The position numbers were made by a program, and so were the translations under genes. A stretch of DNA of 19,554 nt from Methanomethylophilus sp963631655. GTDB lineage: Archaea > Thermoplasmatota > Thermoplasmata > Methanomassiliicoccales > Methanomethylophilaceae. Positions 1 to 7,220 of this stretch are shown one piece after another (the first letter of the stretch is position 1; every line of letters begins with the position of its first letter). Where the stretch lies: the NCBI GenBank assembly GCA_963631655.1, contig CAVGRR010000027.1:1-19554 (forward strand), written 5' to 3'. The notes under the pieces were generated by a model that saw nothing but the letters and a program-made list of their open reading frames with translations, did no database searches and was not told the origin of the DNA.

Positions 1-123
1 GAGACCCAGGCTTCGACCGGAGCGACCGCATCGAAGAACATCACCCTGATCGTCGATCCGACCTTTGCTTTCACGAACTCCGTCACATCCGGATCCCTTA
101 CCGTGAAGGGCGCGGGAGCCTGA
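1..123 (+). CDS. C-terminal end of a secreted repeat protein (5' end outside window)
   Basis: Frame 1 is open from the window edge to TGA at 121-123 and gives the last 40 residues of a protein. Its final 24 residues align with the end of the 791-residue protein at 1507-3882: FTNSVTSGSLTVKGAGA here against FTNSVTDGSLSVKGTGA there, with IVDP just upstream in both, about 18 of 24 identical. It is therefore probably a paralogue with the same last domain, an Ig-like beta domain. There is no transmembrane segment at the end, so this protein is secreted without the anchor seen in its downstream neighbour. The next gene starts 5 nt after the stop, and its Shine-Dalgarno site (GGGAG, 114-118) lies inside this reading frame, which suggests co-translation. 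The function of the full protein cannot be read from this fragment. Confidence 0.85.
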   Translation, partial: ETQASTGATASKNITLIVDPTFAFTNSVTSGSLTVKGAGA

Positions 124-128
124 TCTGA

Positions 129-1505
129 ATGTCTTCCATGAACAAATGGGCCGGAATTCTTCTGGCCCTTATCATAACCGCATCGGCGGTGCCCCTGTTC
201 ACGGATGCCGCCGATGCGAACGCCGGAGACAGCGAGACCAACCCGCTGATCTGGTACAACCAGACCATCATTCTTCTGCCTGAGGTTGTCGCCGGCGAGA
301 TCACGGATTCGGATACCCAGGTCCAGGTTCCGCCCACATCATTGGCCATCGATTGGGGGGACGGAAACCTTGAGGTCAGGGACGTTGACGGATACGTTGA
401 AAAAGGATCCGTCGAGATCGTCCACACCTACGCCACTACCGGAACTTATCATATAACCTGTACCCCCCAGAACACCTCCGGGGAGACCGCGTATACTTAC
501 GACACCTACGAACTCTGGATCGATATATGGCACGCACCCACAGTTTACTTCTATGACGGAGATGAAAAGATCCTTTCCATCGTCGCAACCAACGGTTACG
601 GTGTCGGAGCCTACGAGGACAACTACTTCTCGAAGATCGCCAAACCCGCCGATCCCGTCAAAGAAGGCTATTTCTTCGACTGCTGGACCTGCGACGGGGA
701 GGAATTCGATTTCGATACCGCAATTACCGCACCCACAATTCTTAAGGCAAAGTGGGAAGCCGCCGTTTCCGTCACCGTCGACGGGACTGTAGAGTATGTA
801 CGTAACGGAACCGCCGTTGCCGATCTGACCGTACCGACCAAGGAAGGACACACTTTCGACGGTTGGTATTCCGATGCCGAACACACCGTTCCCGTCGAGA
901 ATTCGACCGTTCTTACCGACGGAATGACCCTTTATTCCGGATGGACCGAGATACCCACCACCTATTACGTGGACGGAAAGGAAGCATCGTTCACCGGAAC
1001 CAAGACCGTCGCGGATGTCACTATTCCCGTCAAGGACGGATATGAGTTCGCCGGATGGTATTCTGATGCGGGATGCACCGTCCCCGTGGATAACGCCGCC
1101 GCCATCACGGACGGAATGACCCTTTATTCGAAGTTCACCGAGAAGATCGCCGAGATAAAGATCACCATTGACGGAAAGGAGACCGTCGTTCCCGCAGGAA
1201 CCAAGGTTTCAGATCTTACCGTTCCCACAAAGGACGGATACACCTTCAACGGATGGTATTCCGACGAGAAATGCACCGTAGCGATTGATAATACTACCGT
1301 TCTGACCGAGGGAATGACTCTTTATTCCTGTTTTGCGGAAGACGATAATGCATCCGAAATACCCATCGCGGCCGTTGCCGTCTGTGTCTTCGGAGCCTTG
1401 ATCGCCTGTGTCGGAATAAGGTATCATCCCGCGATCCTGTTGTTCGGCGCATTTGTCCTGCTGTTCGGTTTTGCAAATATGTTCGGTTTCATCGAGGCGT
1501 TCTGA
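129..1505 (+). CDS. PKD and InlB B-repeat surface protein with C-terminal membrane anchor
   Basis: This is a 458-residue protein. Residues 1-31 are a signal peptide (WAGILLALIITASA core, then FTDAADANA). Residues about 40-130 look like a PKD domain, with IDWGDGN near 74-80 and HTYATTGTYHIT near 99-110, the two hallmark motifs. Four B-repeats (Flg_new family) follow at about 137-210, 212-274, 276-339 and 340-404. Each runs from a VTVDG-type strand through GYxFxGWYSD to GMTLYS. Two hydrophobic helices (about 410-430 and 434-456), separated by a short basic RYHP loop, end the protein and probably anchor it in the membrane with the repeats outside. ATG 129 is chosen over ATG 138 because GGGAG lies 10 nt before it. 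B-repeats are known from Listeria internalins and many gut surface proteins; an adhesive or structural role is inferred. The next gene starts 1 nt after the stop. Confidence 0.9.
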   Translation: MSSMNKWAGILLALIITASAVPLFTDAADANAGDSETNPLIWYNQTIILLPEVVAGEITDSDTQVQVPPTSLAIDWGDGNLEVRDVDGYVEKGSVEIVHTYATTGTYHITCTPQNTSGETAYTYDTYELWIDIWHAPTVYFYDGDEKILSIVATNGYGVGAYEDNYFSKIAKPADPVKEGYFFDCWTCDGEEFDFDTAITAPTILKAKWEAAVSVTVDGTVEYVRNGTAVADLTVPTKEGHTFDGWYSDAEHTVPVENSTVLTDGMTLYSGWTEIPTTYYVDGKEASFTGTKTVADVTIPVKDGYEFAGWYSDAGCTVPVDNAAAITDGMTLYSKFTEKIAEIKITIDGKETVVPAGTKVSDLTVPTKDGYTFNGWYSDEKCTVAIDNTTVLTEGMTLYSCFAEDDNASEIPIAAVAVCVFGALIACVGIRYHPAILLFGAFVLLFGFANMFGFIEAF

Positions 1506-1506
1506 T

Positions 1507-3882
1507 ATGAATCACAGTAAAATCCTCGCCATCGGGGCGGTGTTCATAATGATCGCCGCCGCGTTCACCGGAGTCTGTTTCGTTTCCGAAGAGACGGATG
1601 CCACGGCCAGCAAGATCGCTGATTCAAACGGAAATTACACCAAACTTGTGGGTACTAGTTCGGAAATTTCCGTAGGTACTTACAATGTTGCCGTAGGATG
1701 TGTCATAAACATCACTTTCCAGATCGCCCCTGCACAGTTCTCCCTGTCTGTTTCCGATGACAGCTATGGGATCACAGCAGGTTACGACAGTTCCATCGGA
1801 TACAGGTACATCTCCGGCACTGTTGCCAAGACCGGTACATTCACGGTCACGGGAACTGCCAGAGATGGATCGTCAGGAACATACACGTTCAACGCTTATG
1901 ATGCGGCTTCTTCATCCACCACCTCTTCGGTTCTCGGTTTCGAGAATTTCATCAGCAAAGCTGCCGATTGCGGCATGGACTTCTCGTACACTTATGACAG
2001 CTACGGATTCGTTGATTCGTTCTCTGGTGAAGTGGATTGTAACGAGTGGATCGACAATGGTTTTGACACCCAAACCGTCTATTGCGCCCTGGGCACCACA
2101 ATCGACGTCACATCCAGTGGTTCTGGCTGGGATGATAAAAGTTACAACTACACATTCAGCTGCGCAGAGACATATCTGGCCGGGGATTGCGATTCCGATG
2201 GAGAAAACGAAACGACGTTTCTCAGATTTGTTGCAGTAAATACTGACGAGTTCCACACCGGACAGCTATTTGAGGATGATGAAATGTACGATAGTCTCGC
2301 GGATGAATCCATCGAATACCTGGTAGGGTACACGATAGTCGTTCCCACAGGAAGGACTGTCACCATCGGCGGAGTATCCAGCGTCTGCGGTATCGGATAC
2401 AATGTCACGCCCGATGGTTCTACATTCTCCGTCGAATTGGGTTCTTCCAGCCTCAGCTTTTACGCCACTGAAGCGGGAAAGATCGCATACATCGAGATCG
2501 GAACCGATGCCGATAACGTCACCGGTGTCGTGATGATCAAAAGCGAAGAAGCAGAAGAGACGCCCACCTACTACACGCACACGATCACGTACAGCACCGA
2601 TGGAGGATCTTCGGTTTCCAACACCGTAGTCACCGACACCAATTCGGGATCTTCCAGCGTGACATTGGCTTCTGCACCCACCAAATCCGGTTACACTTTC
2701 AAAGGCTGGAAGATCGGAAACACCACTTACGCAGCGGGAGACAAAGTTTCCGTTGCTGCGAACAGTTCAGTAACAGCCACTGCCCAGTGGACCGCCATCA
2801 CCTACACCCACACGATCACGTACAGCACCGACGGAGGATCTTCGGTATCCAACACCGTCAAGACCGACACCAATTCCGGTTCGACCAGTCTCACACTTGC
2901 TTCGGCACCCACCAAATCTGGATCCCCCTTCGTGGGATGGATGGTAAACGGCACCCTGTATAAGGCCGGAGCTTCGGTCTCCGTAGCCGCGAACAGTTCC
3001 GTCACCGCCAAAGCGACATGGGCGGAAACGTCCGTCACCGGCGATTTCACAGATTACAAGAACACCACGGTTTACGCGACCGTCGGATCTTCCGTGGACA
3101 TCACCTATTCCGGCACCGCGAATACGGCCATGAGGCTGTACCTCTCCGATTCCGCCTGCGGCCTGACCCTTACCAATTACGACACCAGCGACGACACCGA
3201 CAGGAACGTGAGCGGTATCTTCCTCAAGGCCGGTACGTTCACCGTTTCGGCGAACCACCAGGGCGCGTCATACGGAACGATCACCTTCGTCGTCACGACC
3301 GATGTCAGCGGAACATATTCCCACGTGGTAACCTACGACAGCAACGGCGGATCCACCGTCGAACCATCCGTTGTCTGGAACACGGCCAGCGGATCTTCCA
3401 GCGTCACTCTGGCTTCGGGGCCGTCCAAATCCGGATACACCTTCGCCGGCTGGAAGATCGGAAGCACCACTTACGCAGCGGGAAAGACCGTTTCCGTCGC
3501 CTTCGGAACCGTGACGACTGCCACCGCCCAGTGGTCCGAGAACACGGTATCAGCATCGGCCTCTGACATCTACGGAAAGAGCAATGCCAGCTACACCAAC
3601 CAGATCACCGCATCCGCGAACAACGGGGGATCGGTCTCCTACGCCGTCAAATCCGTCACCGGAGGTTCCGCCAGCGTCAGCACCAGCGGACTCGTGACCT
3701 ACACATGCCCCTCCGTGACCTCCACCACCACCTACAAAGTGACCGTGACCGTCACCGGAACCTTCTCCGACGGATCCACTTTGTCCAGGGATGTCACCTT
3801 CGATGTCATCGTCGATCCCATCCTGGACTTCACGAATTCCGTCACCGACGGATCTCTTTCTGTCAAGGGAACGGGGGCCTGA
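1507..3882 (+). CDS. Large secreted B-repeat protein without membrane anchor
   Basis: This is a 791-residue protein. An in-frame ATG exists at 1453, but ATG 1507 starts a clean signal peptide (MNHSKILAIGAVFIMIAAAF, then SEETDATA), has GAGG at 1494-1497, and avoids a 50-nt overlap with the previous gene. After the signal come Ig-like beta-rich segments (about 35-350), including an acidic GDCDSDGENET loop near residue 226. Two near-identical B-repeats follow (about 357-433 and 434-510), then an Ig-like segment (about 512-600), a third B-repeat (about 605-680) and a Ser/Thr/Val-rich terminal domain ending FTNSVTDGSLSVKGTGA. That end matches the truncated protein at the start of the window. There is no C-terminal hydrophobic helix, unlike the genes at 129, 4261 and 7221, so the protein is probably released or held by partners. 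A hairpin terminator follows. A surface-matrix or adhesin role is inferred from the domain types. Confidence 0.9.
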   Translation: MNHSKILAIGAVFIMIAAAFTGVCFVSEETDATASKIADSNGNYTKLVGTSSEISVGTYNVAVGCVINITFQIAPAQFSLSVSDDSYGITAGYDSSIGYRYISGTVAKTGTFTVTGTARDGSSGTYTFNAYDAASSSTTSSVLGFENFISKAADCGMDFSYTYDSYGFVDSFSGEVDCNEWIDNGFDTQTVYCALGTTIDVTSSGSGWDDKSYNYTFSCAETYLAGDCDSDGENETTFLRFVAVNTDEFHTGQLFEDDEMYDSLADESIEYLVGYTIVVPTGRTVTIGGVSSVCGIGYNVTPDGSTFSVELGSSSLSFYATEAGKIAYIEIGTDADNVTGVVMIKSEEAEETPTYYTHTITYSTDGGSSVSNTVVTDTNSGSSSVTLASAPTKSGYTFKGWKIGNTTYAAGDKVSVAANSSVTATAQWTAITYTHTITYSTDGGSSVSNTVKTDTNSGSTSLTLASAPTKSGSPFVGWMVNGTLYKAGASVSVAANSSVTAKATWAETSVTGDFTDYKNTTVYATVGSSVDITYSGTANTAMRLYLSDSACGLTLTNYDTSDDTDRNVSGIFLKAGTFTVSANHQGASYGTITFVVTTDVSGTYSHVVTYDSNGGSTVEPSVVWNTASGSSSVTLASGPSKSGYTFAGWKIGSTTYAAGKTVSVAFGTVTTATAQWSENTVSASASDIYGKSNASYTNQITASANNGGSVSYAVKSVTGGSASVSTSGLVTYTCPSVTSTTTYKVTVTVTGTFSDGSTLSRDVTFDVIVDPILDFTNSVTDGSLSVKGTGA
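2578..3039 (+). repeat. Two tandem copies of a 231-bp B-repeat unit
   Basis: The unit beginning CACACGATCACGTACAGC at 2578 recurs at 2809, an offset of 231 bp (77 codons), with high nucleotide identity through the first half (THTITYSTDGGSSVSNTV in both). The second copy is more divergent in its later part (SGSPFVGWMVNGTLYKAG against SGYTFKGWKIGNTTYAAG). A third, more divergent copy starts near 3320. The strong DNA identity of the first two suggests recent duplication or conversion. Confidence 0.85.
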
Positions 3883-3895
3883 ACGATTCTTTTCC

Positions 3896-3920
3896 GAGGG
3901 GGTAAAACCCCTCACTTTTT
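3896..3920 (+). terminator. Hairpin plus T-run terminator
   Basis: A perfect 6-bp stem GAGGGG (3896-3901) and CCCCTC (3908-3913) encloses the loop GTAAAA and is followed by five T at 3916-3920. It sits 13 nt after the stop of the 791-residue protein and just before the Shine-Dalgarno site AGGAGTGA of the next gene. It would end or attenuate transcription of the upstream surface genes. Archaeal termination relies mainly on the T-run, so the stem may instead protect the RNA end. Confidence 0.55.
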
Positions 3921-3939
3921 GAAAAAGGAGTGAAAAATC

Positions 3940-4248
3940 ATGATTTTCAGAAAAGATCCGCTCATATCGAAGAACGAACGCGGCTGGCTCTCTCAAGGCG
4001 GACACATCACAGAGGTGTGGGAAACGCCCGACGGCCAGCATATCGCCATTGGATACGTGGGAAGACCGGACGACGACGATCCGTACTTCGTCGGTAAGGA
4101 CTACCGCCCCTACGAAGGCTACTGGTCCAGCGGTGTGTACGGATTCAGATCGGAAAAACAGGCCAGGAAATATGTGACACAGAACTACGGAAAGGACATC
4201 CGCAGGATAGACATCTATCCCGAAAGAAGCTACCGCGATCTTTACTGA
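3940..4248 (+). CDS. Small hypothetical cytoplasmic protein
   Basis: This is a 102-residue protein that I do not recognise. It has no signal peptide and no hydrophobic helix. It is rich in aromatic and charged residues (EVWETPDGQHIAIGYVGRP, a DDDDPYF stretch, YEGYWSSGVYGF), and ends in a basic/acidic region with RSEKQARKYV, compatible with a compact beta fold plus one helix. The start at 3940 has AGGAGTGA 7 nt upstream. Only 12 nt separate its stop from the next secreted protein, with AAGGAGAAAGG in the gap, so the two are probably co-transcribed. It stands out as the only clearly non-secreted product inside the surface locus. It could be a regulator or chaperone for the adjacent exported protein, but nothing in the sequence proves this. 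Confidence 0.75.
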   Translation: MIFRKDPLISKNERGWLSQGGHITEVWETPDGQHIAIGYVGRPDDDDPYFVGKDYRPYEGYWSSGVYGFRSEKQARKYVTQNYGKDIRRIDIYPERSYRDLY

Positions 4249-4260
4249 AGGAGAAAGGTT

Positions 4261-7185
4261 ATGCGCACATCAGTCAAAACCATCCTTCTCACGGTCGTCG
4301 CGGTGTCCTTCGTGTTCTCTATGCTGTCCTCGGAGAGCGACGCTTCGTCCGCCGCCGACGAGTACGGATCCGCGGATGTCGGTGCGCACACCGTCACCTT
4401 CGATTCCGCGGGAGGGACCGGAGGGTATTCGCAGCATGTACTCAACGGCAATACGATCTATCTGCCCACCGAGTACAAAGCGTCCGGAACGGCAAACACA
4501 TCATACGATCAGATCTCGTATGCAGGGTATGTTCTGACCGGATGGAAAGCGGGAAGCACTACTTACTATCCAGGACAGGCATACACCGTCACCGGAAACG
4601 TAACCTTCACTGCACAGTGGAAGGATCTTACCTATGACTGCATCGGCAAATTCGGTGGAAGTTCCAGTGATACTGACACTGAAGCACAGCACCTGGCCGT
4701 GCATACGGGCGTAAGTCCGGGACTTACCGTCGATGATAATACAGGCTCGTACCTGTTGATGAAAAACGCCCTCAACAGAACGTACATAAAGTATATCCTG
4801 ACCGTCACCGGCAACGGTTCTCCGATATCGTCCACGGCCACGAGTACCAACGTCTCGATCTCCGCGGACTGGCTGACTCTCAATATCTCCAAGACCGGAG
4901 GTTTCACTTTTTCCGGCACACCGTCCAAGTCGGGGATTTATGAAATAACAGTCAAAATGCAGACCAAAGGTATAGGAGGTTCATATGGCGATCTCGAAGA
5001 TCTGGATTGCCGTTGGTATGTTTCTGTCTACGACGACAACGATCCCTCGAACATCTGCCATGTGACATATGGATCATACGACGTATGCGGCCCTTACGGT
5101 ACAGCCGTCAAGCTTCCCGACAGGGATTCATCGGTAAAATACCAGAACGGCTGGAACATCACCGTCAAAGGATCTCCGGCGGTCTATCCTATCGGAGGAT
5201 CATACACCGTCGAACTGAAGGAAATGCCCCTCACGGCCAGCACCTACGATGCCGATTCCGTGATAGCTTCGGGTGTCTTAGGTGTCATTGCCTACAACGC
5301 GAACGGAGGCTACTACAACGGAGCCATCGCGGATCTGGTGGCTTCCGAAGGGACCGCGGTCCTGAAGAACAGTTCGAGCGTAACAAAATCCGGTTATACC
5401 TTCCTCGGATGGAACAAGACTGGCCTTTCGTCGGATCCGATTTATCCCGCCGGGTACGTCTACTCGGCCGAAGGCGAATACACCGAACTCGTTGCCGTCT
5501 GGGGCAATCCGACTGGATCCACCGTAAATCTGTATTGCAAAAACCCCGGAAACGGTATTCAGGATGTTACCTACACCGTCTATCCCGGATACACCTACGT
5601 CCTTCCCGTCAACGGATTCAATCTTTCGAGGTATGATTTCCTGGGATGGTCTTCGACCAAATACGATCCCGGAAAAGGCACCGCCGACGCTGGAACAAGT
5701 GTGAAAATCGATGCGACAACGACCTATTATGCCGTGTTCGAACCGAAGACCTACACCTACAAGATCACGTACTACGCCAACAACGGAACGTCTGACAGCG
5801 TGCCGGTTGAAGGTACATTCCAAGGCGAGTCATTCACCGTGGATCTGATCGAATGTCCCTGGACCTACGAAGGATACACCTTCAGCGGATGGGCCGAAAC
5901 GAAATATGCGGCTTCGCCAGCCTTCCTTTCTAACGGACAGTACACCTTCAACGATTCCGGCGAGGTTGTTCTTTACGCGGTATGGTCCGAGAACATCTAC
6001 ACCTACAAGATTACGTATTACGCCAACAACGGAACGACCGACAGCATAACTGACGAAGGGACCTCGAACAGAGTACCGTTCGACGTGACCCTGACCGACT
6101 GTCCCTGGACCTACGAGAAACACAATTTCGCGGGATGGTCCAAGAACAAGGACTCCACGAACCCGCAGTATCTGGGTAACGGAACCTACCGTTGCACCGA
6201 TTCCGAGACCGTGACCTTCTATGCCGTATGGTCCGAAACCGAAACGTTGCCCGATGTCGAAGAAGAAGATCGCGAGACCGTCACGAAGTATCTGTTCCTG
6301 ATAACCTTCAACGGCAACGGATCCGGTGTCATCAACGTCCCGCCGCAGATGTACAAGACGATAACTTCCATCACGGCGACATTCCAGCTTCCTTCTTACG
6401 GTCCGCAGAAGACGGGATACAACTTCTCCGGATGGTCCAAGGATCCTGATTCCACGACCGCACAGTACCAGCCCGGACAGACCGTGACGATGGAGATTCC
6501 GGGGAAAGCGACGCAGATCATCTGGACGCTCTATGCCGTATGGTCCGTCAAAGAGGGATCGGGCGGTACGTCGGGGGATACCGGAACATCCGTCACCGTC
6601 AACTTCGTTATCGACAACGGGGTTTACACAAGTGTTTCCACCAAGACCGGACAGACCGTGACCAAACCTGTCGCTTCCTCAAAGGATGGTTACGCCTTCC
6701 TCGGATGGTACGACGGAGACACAGCCTGGGATTTCTCAGATCCCGTCGCCGGAGATATGACGCTCAGGGCGAAATATCTGCCGATCTTCGATCTTGAAAT
6801 TTCCGGCACATCCGTCACCGTTAAACTCAAGGTTGCCAGCTCTCTCACGAAGGTCTCGTTTTCCGACGGATTCAAAGGATACTACACAACGAGTTCGATC
6901 CCGGCCCACACCGTCGCGGAGAACTCGTCTGGAAAGGTTACTGTGTCCGTCAAGACCGAACAGGGCGATTTCGATGCCTACCGTACCTACACCGTCGCAG
7001 GTTCCGGATCCGCTTCTGACGAAGATGAAGAGGAGAAGGGCAGCGGCGACAAGGGAGGAGAGAACGAAGGCGAAGAGGATGGAGGGGAGAAAGAGAACTC
7101 TTTCGATCTCGATACCGTGGAGACCGTCGCCGTCTGCATCGTCGGACTTCTGGCAATTTTCATGATCGCAAGGAGGTTCCTGTGA
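4261..7185 (+). CDS. Giant B-repeat surface protein with single-helix C-terminal anchor
   Basis: This is a 974-residue protein. Residues 1-32 are a signal peptide (TILLTVVAVSFVFSML, then SSESDASSA). B-repeats of the Flg_new type occur at about 42-121, 344-420, 424-497, 498-578, 579-661, 675-765 and 780-845. Each has a GYxFxGW-like core and ends in AVW or AQW. Between the first and second lies an Ig-like stretch (about 122-340). Repeats 4 and 5 are close duplicates (TYKITYYANNGT in both). A last beta domain (about 846-917) leads to a strongly acidic, low-complexity linker (about 918-945; DEDEEEKG then GGENEGEEDGGEKE). A hydrophobic helix follows (VETVAVCIVGLLAIFMI) and then basic ARRFL, a typical stop-transfer. 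The bulk is therefore extracellular. The start follows AAGGAGAAAGG by a short gap. A stem-loop terminator overlaps the stop codon. Adhesion or wall structure is inferred, not shown. Confidence 0.9.
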   Translation: MRTSVKTILLTVVAVSFVFSMLSSESDASSAADEYGSADVGAHTVTFDSAGGTGGYSQHVLNGNTIYLPTEYKASGTANTSYDQISYAGYVLTGWKAGSTTYYPGQAYTVTGNVTFTAQWKDLTYDCIGKFGGSSSDTDTEAQHLAVHTGVSPGLTVDDNTGSYLLMKNALNRTYIKYILTVTGNGSPISSTATSTNVSISADWLTLNISKTGGFTFSGTPSKSGIYEITVKMQTKGIGGSYGDLEDLDCRWYVSVYDDNDPSNICHVTYGSYDVCGPYGTAVKLPDRDSSVKYQNGWNITVKGSPAVYPIGGSYTVELKEMPLTASTYDADSVIASGVLGVIAYNANGGYYNGAIADLVASEGTAVLKNSSSVTKSGYTFLGWNKTGLSSDPIYPAGYVYSAEGEYTELVAVWGNPTGSTVNLYCKNPGNGIQDVTYTVYPGYTYVLPVNGFNLSRYDFLGWSSTKYDPGKGTADAGTSVKIDATTTYYAVFEPKTYTYKITYYANNGTSDSVPVEGTFQGESFTVDLIECPWTYEGYTFSGWAETKYAASPAFLSNGQYTFNDSGEVVLYAVWSENIYTYKITYYANNGTTDSITDEGTSNRVPFDVTLTDCPWTYEKHNFAGWSKNKDSTNPQYLGNGTYRCTDSETVTFYAVWSETETLPDVEEEDRETVTKYLFLITFNGNGSGVINVPPQMYKTITSITATFQLPSYGPQKTGYNFSGWSKDPDSTTAQYQPGQTVTMEIPGKATQIIWTLYAVWSVKEGSGGTSGDTGTSVTVNFVIDNGVYTSVSTKTGQTVTKPVASSKDGYAFLGWYDGDTAWDFSDPVAGDMTLRAKYLPIFDLEISGTSVTVKLKVASSLTKVSFSDGFKGYYTTSSIPAHTVAENSSGKVTVSVKTEQGDFDAYRTYTVAGSGSASDEDEEEKGSGDKGGENEGEEDGGEKENSFDLDTVETVAVCIVGLLAIFMIARRFL
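5751..6242 (+). repeat. Two tandem 246-bp B-repeat units
   Basis: CTACACCTACAAGAT at 5751 recurs at 5997, an offset of 246 bp (82 codons). Both copies encode TYKITYYANNGT at the start, ECPWTYE or DCPWTYE in the middle, and YAVWSE at the end. This is the clearest recent duplication inside the 974-residue gene. Confidence 0.8.
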
Positions 7186-7199
7186 CAGGGACCTCTTTT
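7173..7199 (+). terminator. 10-bp hairpin terminator with the stop codon in its loop
   Basis: GAGGTTCCTG (7173-7182) pairs with CAGGGACCTC (7186-7195), ten base pairs with one T-G wobble. The three-base loop is TGA at 7183-7185, which is the stop codon of the 974-residue gene. TTTT follows at 7196-7199. The next gene's ATG lies 21 nt further on with its own GGAG. It probably limits read-through into the LRR gene. The last four codons and the stop are built into the stem. Confidence 0.65.
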
Positions 7200-7220
7200 C
7201 AAAACCTTTTTGGAGAAAAA

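Noticed and set aside
339..884. Long open frames on the minus strand opposite the surface genes, also at 10008-11720, 12042-12719 and 14520-15620
   Set aside because: They mirror codon bias of the + strand genes, lack Shine-Dalgarno sites and domains, and lie wholly opposite well-supported genes.
1453..1506. ATG 1453 as start of the 791-residue protein
   Set aside because: It overlaps the anchor-coding end of the previous gene and places the signal helix too far from the N-terminus; ATG 1507 fits better.
2185..2223. EF-hand or dockerin-like calcium loop in GDCDSDGENET
   Set aside because: Asp spacing fits the first half, but the hydrophobic position and second motif are missing, so dockerin cannot be claimed.
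7182..7220. GTG 7182 as start of the 1495-residue protein
   Set aside because: It lies inside a terminator hairpin and would put 13 extra residues before the signal peptide; ATG 7221 has GGAG at proper spacing.
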